64,000 nucleotides of DNA from Pachyseris speciosa (taxonomy: Eukaryota; Cnidaria; Anthozoa; Scleractinia; Pachyseridae). Below the pieces are notes generated by a model that was not told the origin of the DNA, searched no databases, and saw only the letters and a program-made list of their open reading frames with translations. This document shows positions 13,401 through 24,773 of the stretch, one piece after another (the first letter of the stretch is position 1; each line of letters opens with the position of its first letter). Made by a program: the position numbers and the translations under genes. The stretch covers positions 810,001 through 874,000 of the forward strand of contig JAEMWC010000247.1 in the NCBI GenBank assembly GCA_016490735.1, written 5' to 3'.

Positions 13401-14024
13401 CTTCTCATTGGTTGAAAAAGTGGCGCAAGTTCTGCTGGCCAATCAAAGAGCGAAGAAATGCAAAATTAAGCAAATGCAATTTATTTCCGATGCTTAATTG
13501 AAAGTCACTGTAATGGTCAAATTACTACACCAATTTTAAATTTCCAGCCAAAAGTCGCAGCATATGAGATCCATATGAGTCCAGTCGCACCATATGACAT
13601 CAACTAGTGCCAATAGATACACTCTCGTCTTTGCAAAAGGTGCATATGGAGAGGCGTATTTTTGGTCAGGTATCTGTTTAGAACTTGATGTTCAAACTCT
13701 TGAGTTCTCGTGTCCATGACAACCTTAAACGGTAATTGTGTCCTTCCATTCTAACTGGGCACCACCAAATTATTCCTCAAGTCTCGCTCGCTAATGCGTT
13801 TTGTCCTTTGGCGGCGTTTCAAAGTTCGATCGCATTGCTTGACGCATATACTGATTTTGCAAGGACGTTACTACAGGGCACATTTTCAGTGGTTATTTAA
13901 ACAAAGCTTGATATGATCTTTAAAATTAAAGTTCACAACACAATTAGTCAGCCTTCGAGCAGTAAGAGAGCGAATCCTGGAGAGGGGACTGCGTGACGAG
14001 CCAAAACAACGTCTGCGTGGGAGG

Positions 14025-14236
14025 CTATGAAAGCTGTAGCTCGTTGTTGTTGTTGAGGTCTGTTAGTTCTGTCTGACCTGTTCCTGTCCCCTTTTCGTTA
14101 ACAACTTCAATCAGTCGTTTTTTTAAGGCATTAGTTAATTCCTCTTCTTTACCTGGAAGTTTTTTTCTCAGTTCTACAAGATCTTTCTCGATTTCCTCTT
14201 TCTTCTTCCGTTTTTTGTCTAAGGCAGCTTTTGGTT
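14025..14236 (-). CDS. Coiled-coil cassette plus terminal extension, copy D
   Basis: Internal part 14,153-14,236 is 84 nt. The read-through frame ends at 14,025-14,027. Same splice signals and phase as the other copies. Confidence 0.6.
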
Positions 14237-14314
14237 CTATGGTGAAAGAAAGGATGCAACTGTGGCAAACATTGCTTTTCTTCGTTAATTAATTAGTCAA
14301 TTCCTCTTCTTTAC

Positions 14315-14398
14315 CTGGAAGTTTTTTTCTCAGTTCTTCAAGATCTTTCTCGATTTCCTCTTTCTTTTTCCGTTCGTCGTCTAAGGCAGCTTTTGGTT
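14315..14398 (-). CDS. 84-nt coiled-coil cassette, copy D, second
   Basis: Exact 84 nt between CACCATAG acceptor and CCAG|GTAAAG donor, phase 1-1, 162 bp from its neighbours. Encodes KAALDDERKKKEEIEKDLEE and RKKLP. Confidence 0.65.
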
Positions 14399-14476
14399 CT
14401 ATGGTGAAAGAAAGGATGCAACTGTGGCAAACATTGTTTTTGTTCGTGAATTAATTAGTTAATTCCTCTTCTTTAC

Positions 14477-14560
14477 CTGGAAGTTTTTTTCTCAGTTCTT
14501 CAAGATCTTTCTCGATTTCCTCTTTCTTTTTCCGTTCGTCGTCTAAGGCAGCTTTTTGTT
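14477..14560 (-). CDS. 84-nt coiled-coil cassette, copy D, third
   Basis: Third repeat of the cassette in the same 162-bp rhythm, again 84 nt and phase 1-1. One substitution (QKAALDD) distinguishes its start. Confidence 0.65.
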
Positions 14561-14639
14561 CTATGGTGAAAGAAAGGATGCAACTGTGGCAAACATTGTT
14601 TTGCTTCGAATATTAATCACATTCGCATATTAATCACAT

Positions 14640-14787
14640 TCTTTAATAGGCCATTGCTCTCATCTCGTTGCTTTCTCAGCTCGTCTCGTTCATCCTTAAC
14701 CTTTTTTAATTTTTTCTTCACGAGATATCTAATATTCCCTTGCAGCCTTTGCGCTTCTTTGTCGCTCTACGTCGATTTTTGTGATTT
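14640..14787 (-). pseudogene. 3'-truncated coiled-coil exon, copy D
   Basis: Counterpart of 449-618 in copy A: acceptor GCGCAG, then a frame related to the 189-nt exon that loses its 3' half after LLKN. No donor is visible. Confidence 0.5.
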
Positions 14788-15452
14788 CTGCGCTTTTACC
14801 ATAAAAGCTCTCTTCTTTTAACCCCCCTCCCCTCCCCTCTAATAAGCCCCCCTACCCCTTTTCGGACATGAGATTTTGTAATTAGTCACTCCTATTCCCT
14901 CTTGCGAAATCAACTTCATGTGGCCCAATTGGTATGTTTTTCAAAAAATATACACCCTCTATTAATAAGGCCCCCTCTATTAAGTCCCCGTTAATGAAAC
15001 CTGAAATTAAATAAGCCCCCCGTGGGCTTATAAGAACCTTTATGGTATGCAGAGTGTATAACGGAAGCGTGCAGTGTGAAAGAATGTCAGCAAATGGGCG
15101 TTTCTTATCCTGCACATGAAAGCAACTAAACTAATGGCAGATTGTTCAGTGCATGGGGTTGAAAAAGCATGAAGAGTTAATAAAAGCTCCTCAGTAATGG
15201 CTGCAAATGCAAATGCTATATGAAACATATAATTAAGTCTCATCTGCATCGTTAAGATGAGATTTGTACTTCTCTACTTTTGTAAAAAAATTTTCCTTCA
15301 CTTAAAACGTAACTCGAAAGGCAAAAAACAGGATTAAAAACAGATAAACGTTTTTTGTACCATTTAATAAGCCCTTCTTCTTTCTTGATTTCACTTTTGA
15401 TATGCAAAGAGTTCAAAGTGTCGTGTTTTCTTTAATAGGTACAAGTTGCCGA

Positions 15453-15646
15453 CTAACCTTCTATTGTCTTCGTTTTGCCAACAAGGTCTTCCAGAAGCTT
15501 TTTGAGATCATTCTTTAGCAGTTCATTGCTGTCATCTAGTTGCTTTCTCAGCTCGTCTCGTTCATCCGCAACCGTTCTGAATTCTTTCTCCAGATATCTT
15601 ATTTTCCCTTGCAGCCCCGCGCTTCTTTGTCGTTCTATGTCGATTT
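15453..15646 (-). CDS. 189-nt coiled-coil exon, copy D (nearest to the CARD exon of gene 2)
   Basis: Acceptor TTCTTTTTTCAATCGCAG, frame IDIERQRSAGLQGKIRYLEK continuing through ADERDELRKQLDDSNELLKN to KTKTIE, donor GAAG|GTTAGT at 15,457/15,458. Length is 189 nt (nine heptads), phase 1-1, with an immediate TAG if unspliced. It would be the exon following the CARD exon at 30,388-30,708: GCA G joined to AA gives Glu and keeps the frame. The intervening intron now contains the 14-kb element. Confidence 0.7.
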
Positions 15647-15919
15647 CTGCGATTGAAAAAAGAATGTAATTGTATCAGACGCTTTTACCATAAAAGCTCT
15701 ATTAAGCACCCCTTCTTCTCTATTAACCCCACCCCCTCTCTAATAAGCCCCCCTCCCCCTTTTCGGACATGAGATTTTGTAATTAGTCACTGCTATTCCT
15801 TCTTGCGAAATCAACTGCATGTGACCCAATTGGTTGTTTTTCAAAAAATATATACTCAAACACGCAATACTGTTTGCTCTTTATTAGATTATTTATTAGA
15901 TTATTAGTTTTGTATAAAA

Positions 15920-15960
15920 TAAAGCCTTTCAATCTATTTTGTGTTTTTCCAAACTGGCAA
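15920..15960. repeat. Left terminal inverted repeat of the 14-kb element
   Basis: Pairs with 29,850-29,888 in inverted orientation. The best block is TTTGTGTTTTTCCAAA, starting about 18 bp from the tip at both ends. Confidence 0.75.
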
Positions 15961-16496
15961 TTTCCGCTAAATTAGGCTCTTTTTGTATTACTCTTGCTCT
16001 TAATTCGGCAAAAAATGGCCTTCATATGCTGTGTGCTTGAAACAAGCAGAGATCACTTCTATTTTAGACCTTAAAACGGTGTATTTTCTTAAGATATTGA
16101 AAACCATGTTTTGGGTGAAAATCAGAGGTACAGGTAAAATACTCTTTTCAGCAGTATATAAAACACTAATATTCTCCTGCACTGCAAATATGACACTGTT
16201 TTTGTTATAAAAGGTAGTGCCACATGACATAATTTTTATTGCAACTATTGCACTGACCCCTGCACAGATGAAATTTGTGCAGAGTTGCCCTAAAACAACA
16301 TTATTGGTGTTCTAAAGTTGATGAAACATCATAAACTACATCTGGTTACCGCAGAGAAATCCCTACTGTGCTACAAAAGGTTTAAGGACTGAAAGTGTTG
16401 TGTATGCAAAATATGCTCACTTTCAGTGAATTTTAATTGTTTATCATGCATCCTTCTGCACCCTGTAATCAGACCACAGGCCACAGACTGTGATCA

Positions 16497-17110
16497 GACC
16501 ACAGGCCACAGAATTTCTGCGGCCTGTTAACAGAAGACAAGCCGCAGAAATTCTGCGGCCTGTGAACAGCAGACAAGCCGCCTGATCACAGGCCGCAGAA
16601 ATTCTGCGGCTTGTCTTCCATTCACAAGCCGCAGAATTTCTGCGGCCTGTGATCAGGTGGCTTGTCTGCTGTTCACAGGCCGCTGTGAACAGAACACAGG
16701 CCGCAGAAATTCTGCAGCCTATGAACAGAAGACTGTTCAGTCTGTTCATAGGCCGCAGAATTTTTGCGGCCTGTGAACAGAAGACAAGCCACCTGATCAC
16801 AGGCCACAGAATTTCTGTGGCTTGTCTTCTGATCTGTTCACAGGTCGCAGAAATTCTGCGGCCTCTGTTCTGTTCACAGGCTGCAGAATTTCTGTGACCT
16901 GTGAACAGAACACACGCCGCAGAAATTCTGCGGCTAAATGTCTTCTATTCACAAGCCGCAGAATTTCTGTGGCCTGTGAACAGAAGACAAGCTGCAGAAA
17001 TTCTGCGGCCTGTGAACAGAAGACAAGCTGCCTGATCACAAGCCACAGAAATTCTGCGGCTTGTCTTCTGTTCACAGGCCACAGAAATTCTGCACCTGGT
17101 GATCAGACCA
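16497..17110. repeat. Left subterminal palindrome array
   Basis: About 15 copies of the palindrome GCCGCAGAA-W-TTCTGCGGC (9-bp arms, one central A/T base) spaced about 40-50 bp. Spacers are made of CTGTGAACAGAAGACAAG, CTGATCACAG and their complements, and are themselves partly inverted about each palindrome. Apparent reading frames in both strands here are by-products of the repeat. No CRISPR features are present. Confidence 0.9.
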
Positions 17111-17628
17111 CAGGCCGCAGAAATTCTACACCTTGGGATCAGAACACAGGTCACATAAAGCCTTCTAATGTGTTGAAAGATCTAAGAAATGCTAGGTCAA
17201 ATAATTTAATGTGTTCAGTTTAGAATATTTAATATGCAAAGAACTTGAAAAATATTATAAAAGCCTGTACGCTGTACACTTCAAAAGATGATTTAAAAGA
17301 AATTACCACAGAAGAACAAGAGTAATTGAATGCTCCCTTAAATTAGTACAATGTATGTGTAATCAAATGGTGACAAGTAAAATTAGAGAATAATTTCACA
17401 TGCATTTTGTTCAAATTCTAATAATTATTTTTCCATACTTTCACAAGTATACCATTTCATTACCTCTGTATTAATATCATGGGTGACAAATTATGCTCAC
17501 AAGTTGCTGGGTTTTTCCATTGTTTTGCAATTTCACATTTGAAATACTATTATAAATTAATGCTGAAATTTTGTGCCATAATTAAGGAATAATTTGTCAC
17601 CCATGTTATTGCAGTTGAAATGTAATAA
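17111..17628. other. Stretch between the left array and the methyltransferase-like gene
   Basis: AT-rich sequence downstream of the minus-strand gene, presumably its 3' untranslated region and flank. No other feature seen. Confidence 0.4.
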
Positions 17629-20151
17629 TCACTGTGATCCTGAATCTTTGGAGCTTGTATTGTCACTTTCATCAGACTCAAGGCCTGCAAAAATGCTTTC
17701 AACTGTCACTTTCATTTCATTTTGCATATCAGAGGAGGCAGAACTGATCCACACAGCATTTCTGCCTCCTTTGAGGGCTGTGACAAAGGTACCCCCACTT
17801 TTGCTGTCCACATCAACAACTGTGTCTCCTTCTCTGGAGAGATGCTTCACCAGCCAGTAAAAGGCACTGTCTGGCAATGACTGGTTTGGGACGTAATCCA
17901 CTGTAATGACATTTTCTACAGATGCCGGCATTGAGAAATGTCTGGTGGTGACTTGTCGTGACACTGAGCAGTGCCCAATGACAAAGGTCTTGAGTGCTTC
18001 TCTTAAATAAGGACCTGAAACAAATGAAAAGGGAAAACATAACATAACAAGCTCTTTCTATTTACTTCAGTTTGTAGTGGTGATGTTGAAATTTAACACT
18101 TCAACACTCTTCTTCAGGTTAGATTTTTATTGATCAACGGTCTCTAAACAGAGGAGACCAAACAGATTTGAATAAAGAGTAAACAGCAGGCTACATGTAG
18201 CTATCCCTTGGTCAGAATTCTAGTTGGCCAATTAACTGCTTCAAAGTTAATGGAGGCCTGACTGATTTTTTAAATGCTGTCATTAGTTTCAAATTGGTAT
18301 AATTATACTCATAACTTAGATATGGTGATCATAAAAAATTCAACAGGGATTGGAGGTTTTGAATACATGGAAGAATAAAGAACGTCTTTGGATTTTGCAA
18401 CTTGATTGTCTGACATAAAAAATAATAATACAAAGTAATACAGTCGAACCTCGATTATCCGGACTCTTGGGGACTGGGCTGAACAGTCCGGATAATCGAG
18501 AGTCCAGATAATTGAAAATATGAATATTAATGAGCCAAAACTAAAACTGAATGACTTGAAATTTCACATTGAAACAAAGAACACCTGAGCAAATCAGTGC
18601 TCAGTGAAATGCAGTTGCAGTACATATGTAGTACGGTGCGCATGAGCTCAAAACGCGAACAGATTTGTGTTTTGAAGCGAAAATAATTCAGTTTGAACTG
18701 GAGTTTTATTACTTAATTTGAAGGGAAAAAGTTTTGTTGCAAATCTTAAATATGGCTAATTAATATTCAGGAAAAACTGGGACCAGCTAAGCAAGTCCGG
18801 ATAATCGAAAAATCCAGATACAATACAGCTCAAAGGTAAGCGTCCACGTTAACGCGCTTCAAACGAGTTATAAGTTAGAAATGCGTTAACGCGAGTCCGT
18901 TTATCTATAACGCGCTTCAAAAGCGCACTTGAAGCACAACTCATTAGTATGTATAAGCTGGCGTATTGTTCTTGGTTCATTGTTCGATAACACGGCAACT
19001 TTTGTCATTTTTCAAAGTTCCAATAAAGAAATACAGTTCACTCTAAATCAGGAAAATCGAAGAATTTATCCGATTTCCAAGTAAAGCATGATATTTTCAT
19101 CAAGCGACTGCATTTACAAAACAAACTACCAAAGTATTAAACCGGTGAGAAAGCGACTATAAAAAATTGCCCGGCGGCTTGCGTAAATGAACGTCGCGAC
19201 GTACTTAACTGTTCATAATTGTGATGCCATCGATTCTTTTATAGTTTATGAAGTAGGCTCTTTTTGCATACGGCTACCATGTTTTCAAGGATTTCAAGTA
19301 CATTTCATAAAGAGTCGAGATGGCCGCACCAAATGTAAACAACGCCGCCAAATTTTCAGCGCAAATTTGCATAGATTTGAAGTGATAAATGAACGCGTGG
19401 TGTGTTATTTGATACGTGGCAAAACTCGAGTATTTCATAATCTGTAATCGAGATCCAGATAATCAAGGTTCCACTGTAATAGGACTTATCTGGATGGCTA
19501 ACCAAGCAAATGTAACAAATCATAAATAAGCAATCACATTACCTGTCTTCTCACGTCTTTGGGGAACATTTTGCACATAGAAATGTGCTGTTTGGGTGTC
19601 TGCAGCTCCCCCATCTTTCATCTTTTTCTTCACTGCCTGGACATCATCAACATTTGTGAATAACACAAGGTTGAATGATGTTGTCTTTGTGAAATTTAGT
19701 CTGGATGTAAGGCTAATCACATCAAGAACATTCTATGGACAAAGACATAAACAAGGATCAAATTCCATTTGCTCTAAAGTATGTGACCAAGATGATAAAA
19801 ACATTTGCCAATGAACTTGACTATAAAAATGAATCTGATAAGCACCAAAACCTGGGGGTCTATTTGATAAAAATGTTGCTTTGCAGTTCTGGTAAGATGC
19901 CCTCTGTCTGTCCACTGTAGCATGTAAGAATATGAGTTTAATACAAAAATAAAAACTCTGTAGAGGACATTAACCACTGCTGTCTTTTTGCAAGAATTCT
20001 CAATAATTATTTTACGCTGTCACCATGATTTAACATATTTTTTTATACATTGACCTTACCTTACAATCATCGCCTGCATTGCCTATGGCCAAAAATGCAC
20101 CATGAAAATGAGGTAACTTTACTACAGCTGCCTGTTCCACCATGCTAAATC
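17629..20151 (-). CDS. Three-exon gene with a C-terminal methyltransferase-like motif, function unknown
   Basis: Exons on the minus strand are 20,151-20,060, 19,732-19,543 and 18,014-17,629, each with clean splice signals (TTTTCTCAG|, AAG|GTAAGG, GTCCATAG|, ACAG|GTAATG, TTTGTTTCAG|). Phases are 0 at the first junction and 1 at the second, so the frame stays open to a stop. From the first in-frame ATG (20,143) the product is about 219 residues. The C-terminal third reads YWLVKHLSREGDTVVDVDSK, then SGGTFVTALKGGRNAVWI. This is the layout of motif I of DNA amino-methyltransferases (helix, D-x-F-x-G-S-G-T, then a second strand), but the usual DPF-x-G-SGTT core is degenerate and no DPPY catalytic motif was found in these exons. 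The tail is rich in D, S and E. More 5' exons are likely. A transposon-borne or domesticated methyltransferase-fold protein is an inference. Confidence 0.65.
18441..19476. mobile_element. Tigger/pogo-type non-autonomous element
   Basis: The left end CAGTCGAACCTCGATTATCC and the right end GATAATCAAGGTTCCACTG are inverted repeats, flanked by TA on both sides (18,439-18,440 and 19,477-19,478). Tc1/mariner-class target TA and the CAGT start fit the pogo/Tigger group. It has no transposase and sits in an intron of the methyltransferase-like gene. Confidence 0.75.
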
Positions 20152-20355
20152 CTGAGAAAAGACAATCATCGCCTTTGCTCCATGTTTTCCATCCAGAAGC
20201 GGCCGTTTTAAATGCTTGCCTTCCCGATCACATATCTCCCGATCACTTGAATCCAGCCAAGAACAGCCATTTCAAAATAGAGAGAATGTATGAGATCAAA
20301 GAGCGTGCGTGACGTCATGCAGTAACAGTCCTTTCCAAATGTTTTACATGAATGC

Positions 20356-21410
20356 GGCGGGGCTAAAATACAGGTCACAGGTCACAGGTCACAGGTCACA
20401 GGTCACTGGTCACTGGTCACTGGTCACTGGTCACTGGTCACAGGTCATTGGTCACAGGTCACAGGTCACTGGTCACTGGTCACTGGTCACAAAAATAAAG
20501 AAAACAAAAAATAATTTTAAAATGGTTAAAACAAAAAATAATTTTAATTAAAATGAAAGAAAAATAAAAATGTCAAAGATAGTAAGGAAATAAGACTACA
20601 AAAATCACGAAAACTGACTGCAAATTACAAAACAAAAACAGCACACCCTACCCCCGAAGCGAAGGGATGTAGTCATGTGATCAGTTCTCGAGCACATAGT
20701 AGCTAAGATGACTGACTACGAGGTAAGTCGCTTGTTGCCTTTTGTTTTTGTCCGGTATAATTTGCTTTCATTTCTATATTGTGTTCCCAAAAGCTGGCGG
20801 TTAGTGAACAAGGACAAGTGTACATTTCTGACAATTCGCTTATTTATTTATCGGCTTCAAAGTACAGGTGATAAGTATAGTTTTGGTGCATTAAATCCTG
20901 GGTGAAGGTCATGCAGTTTTTTTGCAATATATTCAGCCTTCTGTTGGCTGCTAATTAACATATAAGCGAAGGGGGGAAATTTAGAGTGGCAAAAAAGTTT
21001 GCAAGAAGAAATTGTAAATTGCTGCTCTCGCCAATTTAATTTATCGCATTTGAACTTGAATCTTTGGCCTTGATTTGTTTGCTCGGCTACGCAGTTAATT
21101 CGTTCATGGCAAAAGTTGATCCGTATGCGCAATGAATCAAAACAGAAGACCGAATTAATTTCGTGAATGTTCCCGTTTTATCACGTTCTTTATTTTCGTC
21201 AGTTGCTGTCACTTAAGTGCCTAAGAAGGATGACAACTTGCTGGCAATATTCACTGATTGGGAAGTGTAAGACATGGCTCAAAGCCATTTTTTAATTATT
21301 TTTAAGTTTTATAACTATTTTTAATTTTCTTTATTTTAATTTTTTAGGACCTGTGACCTGTGACCTGTAACGTGTGACCTGTGACCTGTGACCTGTATTT
21401 TAGCCCCGCC
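20356..21410. mobile_element. Terminal-inverted-repeat element with GGTCACAGGTCACTG minisatellite ends
   Basis: The left end GGCGGGGCTAAAATACAGG recurs inverted at the right end (CCTGTATTTTAGCCCCGCC). Inside each end lie tandem 7-8-bp units GGTCACA/GGTCACT (20,372-20,491; inverted 21,346-21,395). Target duplication is unclear. The interior has a plus-strand ATGACTGACTACGAG immediately followed by a perfect donor GTAAGT (20,708-20,724), a possible orphan first exon. Confidence 0.6.
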
Positions 21411-21632
21411 GGAGTACGTTTCGTGTATCATTCTCTCACGATCTTAAGATCATTAGCAAGTGTTTTTCCCTAAAGGATTTCCCTCTCAGATTGAATTCTG
21501 TCGACGCGCGAAGCGCGCGTTGTCTTTATCGAAATCTCAAACGTACAATTGATGGCTTTTCAAAACGCTTTCAACAGGCGACATTAAAATTAAAAACCTC
21601 GAATTGTCAATCTGGGATTGTAACTCACGCTT

Positions 21633-22344
21633 ACCTTCAGCAATTTCTTTTCAACGGAAAAACACGTTTCAGATGAACTTGATGTTGATGCTGGTACGCT
21701 CTCTGCTCCGATGATGTTTTGGAAGTGCTGAACTCTTTCGCCACCTTTAAACAAAAAGGCAATATTTGACGAGACTTTGATGAATCAGAGCTTCTTTTCT
21801 ATACCTTTTCCCATTTCTCAGGAGCACAAATTGCCACAGAGATAGACAAGCTCGTAGAAATCTCTTCACCTGACTTCTTTCAGTTCTCTGTCCCGAATGC
21901 CGAGTCGGCGAAACGTAAAAGGCTACTACCGGTAGATTAATAAGCTTATTGTAATGAAACAATAGGCTATAGTCAATTACTAAGCTAGAGTAACATTAAA
22001 TTGAACAAAGAATTAAATGTAAATTCTTATCGTGAGAAAATAAATTTACCATGCTTTCCAAGTCCGTCGCGCGTCAAGTCGTTCGCATCCGTTCGCATCG
22101 AAAAACGCGACTCATCCCTATTTGTACTATAAATTGTGGACAGCTGCATGATGAGCTAAGTCAAAAATATAAGCTTAAGCTTAATTCGGATGGGACAGAT
22201 ATCAAAGGCAACCTCTTTCCCCGAAAGAGAAATGTCTAATTAAAGAAACAGTAAAAGATTCACGCTTACCGGCAACTTGATGATGATCACAGGCTTTTCG
22301 GCTTTTTCCGGTCGATTAATGTCATGATAGATACTACACCACAT
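21633..22344 (-). CDS. Possible upstream exons of the methyltransferase-like gene
   Basis: Three candidate minus-strand pieces are seen. (i) 22,344-22,270 starts with ATG (MWCSIYHDINRPEKAEKPVI) and ends at CCG|GTAAGC. (ii) About 22,235-22,037 ends at CATG|GTAAAT and is open except for one TAG. (iii) 21,745-21,633 lies between TTTAAAG| and AAG|GTAAGC and encodes GERVQHFQNIIGAESVPAST. Pieces (ii) and (iii) join in phase 1. The joins from (i) to (ii) and from (iii) to the exon at 20,151 are not in phase with the simplest splice sites, so the model is incomplete or the gene is damaged. Confidence 0.35.
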
Positions 22345-22542
22345 GCATCCTCATCAGGTAACTGTGTGTGTGTTTTTTTATTTTTTGGTGAAATTTACCC
22401 ACTATTCCACCGACGCTTTCTTTATAAAAGATGTCGAGGTTTATGAAATGATTCAGTCCTGAAAAAAAATTTGGTTGAATTGTGGAAGTGACTGAAGCGC
22501 GGCGTCAATGGAATAACCGGAAATTGTCACCTATATTTCCCG

Positions 22543-24538
22543 GGGTGTAGACAAAACCTGGGCCCAGGCCCATGGGCTAGCCCATGGGCCACCCTATGGG
22601 CTACTCCAAAAAATAAAAATAAATAAATAAATAATAGTAATAATAATAATAATAATAATGATAATAATAATAATAATAATAACTACAATGATAATAATGA
22701 AAAATAATAATAATAAAAGCTCATGCGTTTGTCTTGTAACTCCTATGTAATTAGAGAGACATGAAAATATGATCAAAGATTACTGTAAGTGACTTACATC
22801 ACAGCGCTCGCGCCCAGTTTATTTTATTTATTTATTTATTTTTTTGGTAGAGAGGTGTAGCGGGGAGGGGGTTGGGTGCTGGGGGTATTTCTGTGGTTTT
22901 ACGACCCAAGTGATTTTTGTCTTTGAGACAAAGCTCATGCGTTTGTCACGTAACCCCTCAAATGTAGTTAGAGAGAGACATGAAAATTTTCTGTGGTTTT
23001 ACGACCCAGTTGATTTTTGTCTTTGAGATATCCTGTGTGTTCTACTCCCGGGGGTGGGGGTGGGGTACTCCCTTATCTGGGCTATATAGGTATGTGCGGC
23101 CCCGTAGGGTATAGTTTTTTAGCCGTTTTTGGTCTGAAATAGGGTATTGATTTTAACCATTTTGATCTGAAACAGGGTATGATTTGTGCACTCCAGTCTT
23201 GAATTTGAAATGTTTTTTCGAAGAATCTACTTCTTCATCATAGGATCAGAAAATACCATCAACAAAAGCCCTTCTTTTTGTCTTTTTAATATGTTTACGC
23301 TAACCGTGTACGTCAAATAGGTCTGAAATAAAGTAGGGAAAATCGCAGATTTTGGTCTGAAATAGGGTAAGGGTTTTAGACACCCAATTTTTCTGGGAGT
23401 CTGGGAGTACCCTCCCCCCCCCCCCCCCCTGTTTTCAGGAAGGCCCCATCTTGCTGCGTGTGAGAACTTACATACCAGCACTTGGTAAGCATTGTTGAGG
23501 AGTAAACTAGACAACGCGCACCACATTTAAAGCAGTTACGCTGCGTAATACGCGGAAATTATGTGCGCTGAATTAGACAACTCCACAACTCTACCAAATC
23601 AACAAAGTGCTAGAAATTTTTGAGGATCTTTCAACAATAAACAGTATTAAATGTGTGCGCAATGTTTCAATGTCTGTCATCCATGCATGGCACTTTCGAT
23701 AAAGAGTAGAATGCAAGAGATTGATCAACACAGATCGGACACGTAAAAGCACCGCATGTGATCAACCAGTCACAGTCATTTACTTGGAGAAACAATGAAA
23801 CAATCAAAATGAAAAACGATATCCAACAATAAACAAAAAAAAGGCAAATACACCAGTAGAACCCCGAAGGGGGAGGTGGGGGGTACTCCCAGATTCCCAG
23901 AAAAAATTGGGTGTCTAAAACCCTTACCCTATTTCAGACCAAAATCTGCAATTTTCCTTACCCTATTTCAGACCTGACCAAAAAATCGATACCCTATTTC
24001 AGACCTATTTCATGTACACGGTTGGCATAAACACATTAAAAAGACGAAACGAAGGGCTTTTGTTGATGGTCTTTTAGCCTATGGTGAAGAATTAGATTCT
24101 TCGAAAAAACATATCAAATTCAAGACTGGAGTGCACAAATCGATACCCTATTTCAGACCAAAAACGGCTAAAATCCATACCCTTCGGGGCTGCACATACC
24201 TAAATAGCCCAGAAAAAGGAGTAGGGTACCCCCCTCCCCCCGCCCCCGGGAGTAGAACACACAGCATGTGTGTTGTTTGGGATCTCAAAAACAAAAAACA
24301 CTTGGGTCGTAAAACCACAGAAACGCCCCCAGCACCCAACCCCCTCCCCGCTACACCTCTCTACCAAAAATAAATAAATAAATAAATAGATAGATAAATA
24401 AAATAAACTGGGCGCGAGCGCTGTAATGTAAGTCACAGTAATCTTCGATCATATTTTCATGTCTCTCTAACTACATAGGGGTTACGTGACAAACGCATGA
24501 GCTTTTATTATTATTATTTTCATTATTATCATTGTTAA

Positions 24539-24587
<49 letters not shown>

Positions 24588-24678
24588 TTTTTTATTTTTG
24601 GGGGGTAGCCCATTGGTAGCCCATAGGGTGGCCCATGGGCTGGCCCATGGGCCTGGGCCCAGGTTTTGTCCACACCCT
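22543..24678. mobile_element. Foldback element with ~0.8-kb inverted arms and a 9-bp target duplication
   Basis: Left arm about 22,543-23,420 and right arm about 23,868-24,678 are inverted copies of each other; 23,421-23,867 is the unpaired centre. The ends read GGGTGTAGACAAAACCTGGG and, inverted, AGGGTGTGGACAAAACCTGG. TATTTCCCG is directly repeated at 22,534-22,542 and 24,679-24,687. Long arms plus a 9-bp duplication resemble Mutator-like elements. The arms contain (AAT)n tracts, a GC-rich ATGGGCTAGCCCATGGGCC palindrome and a block with GGTCTGAAATAGGGTA motifs. No transposase frame is visible. It sits between the two divergent genes of the 14-kb element. Confidence 0.8.
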
Positions 24679-24773
24679 TATTTCCCGACCGTTTTCATTG
24701 GCTAGTTTTAATTTGGTGCGTGGTTTTAGCAGGCTGTTTGAGCGTTGTCGTTTCATTTGTTTCAGCCGTGAAC

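Larger units (their letters stand above)
9931..13844. repeat. Tandem segment copy C (internally deleted)
   Basis: It begins like A and carries two 84-nt cassettes, then jumps at about 10,570-10,590 from cassette-flanking sequence directly to the equivalent of about 3940 in copy A. From there it is collinear with A to the unit end. It lacks the 189-nt exon, the truncated exon and the SINE. Near 13,035-13,265 it carries about 200 bp that copy A lacks at the matching place (near 6400-6418). Confidence 0.85.
13845..15919. repeat. Tandem segment copy D
   Basis: Begins like A and carries three 84-nt cassettes, the truncated exon (about 14,640-14,787), the spacer equivalent to 700-1080 without the SINE, and the full 189-nt exon. 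Homology continues to about 15,919, where it stops abruptly at TTTTGTATAAAA. The missing continuation is found 14 kb away at 29,889. Confidence 0.85.

Noticed and set aside
16444..17223. Overlapping long frames on both strands with repeated RRNSAACEQKTS-like peptides
   Set aside because: They are translations of the palindrome array; all frames are open only because the repeat lacks stops. No start context or splice logic.
17629..20151. Calling the minus gene an active DNA methyltransferase
   Set aside because: Motif I core is degenerate and no DPPY/NPPF motif is visible; only a fold-level resemblance is supported.
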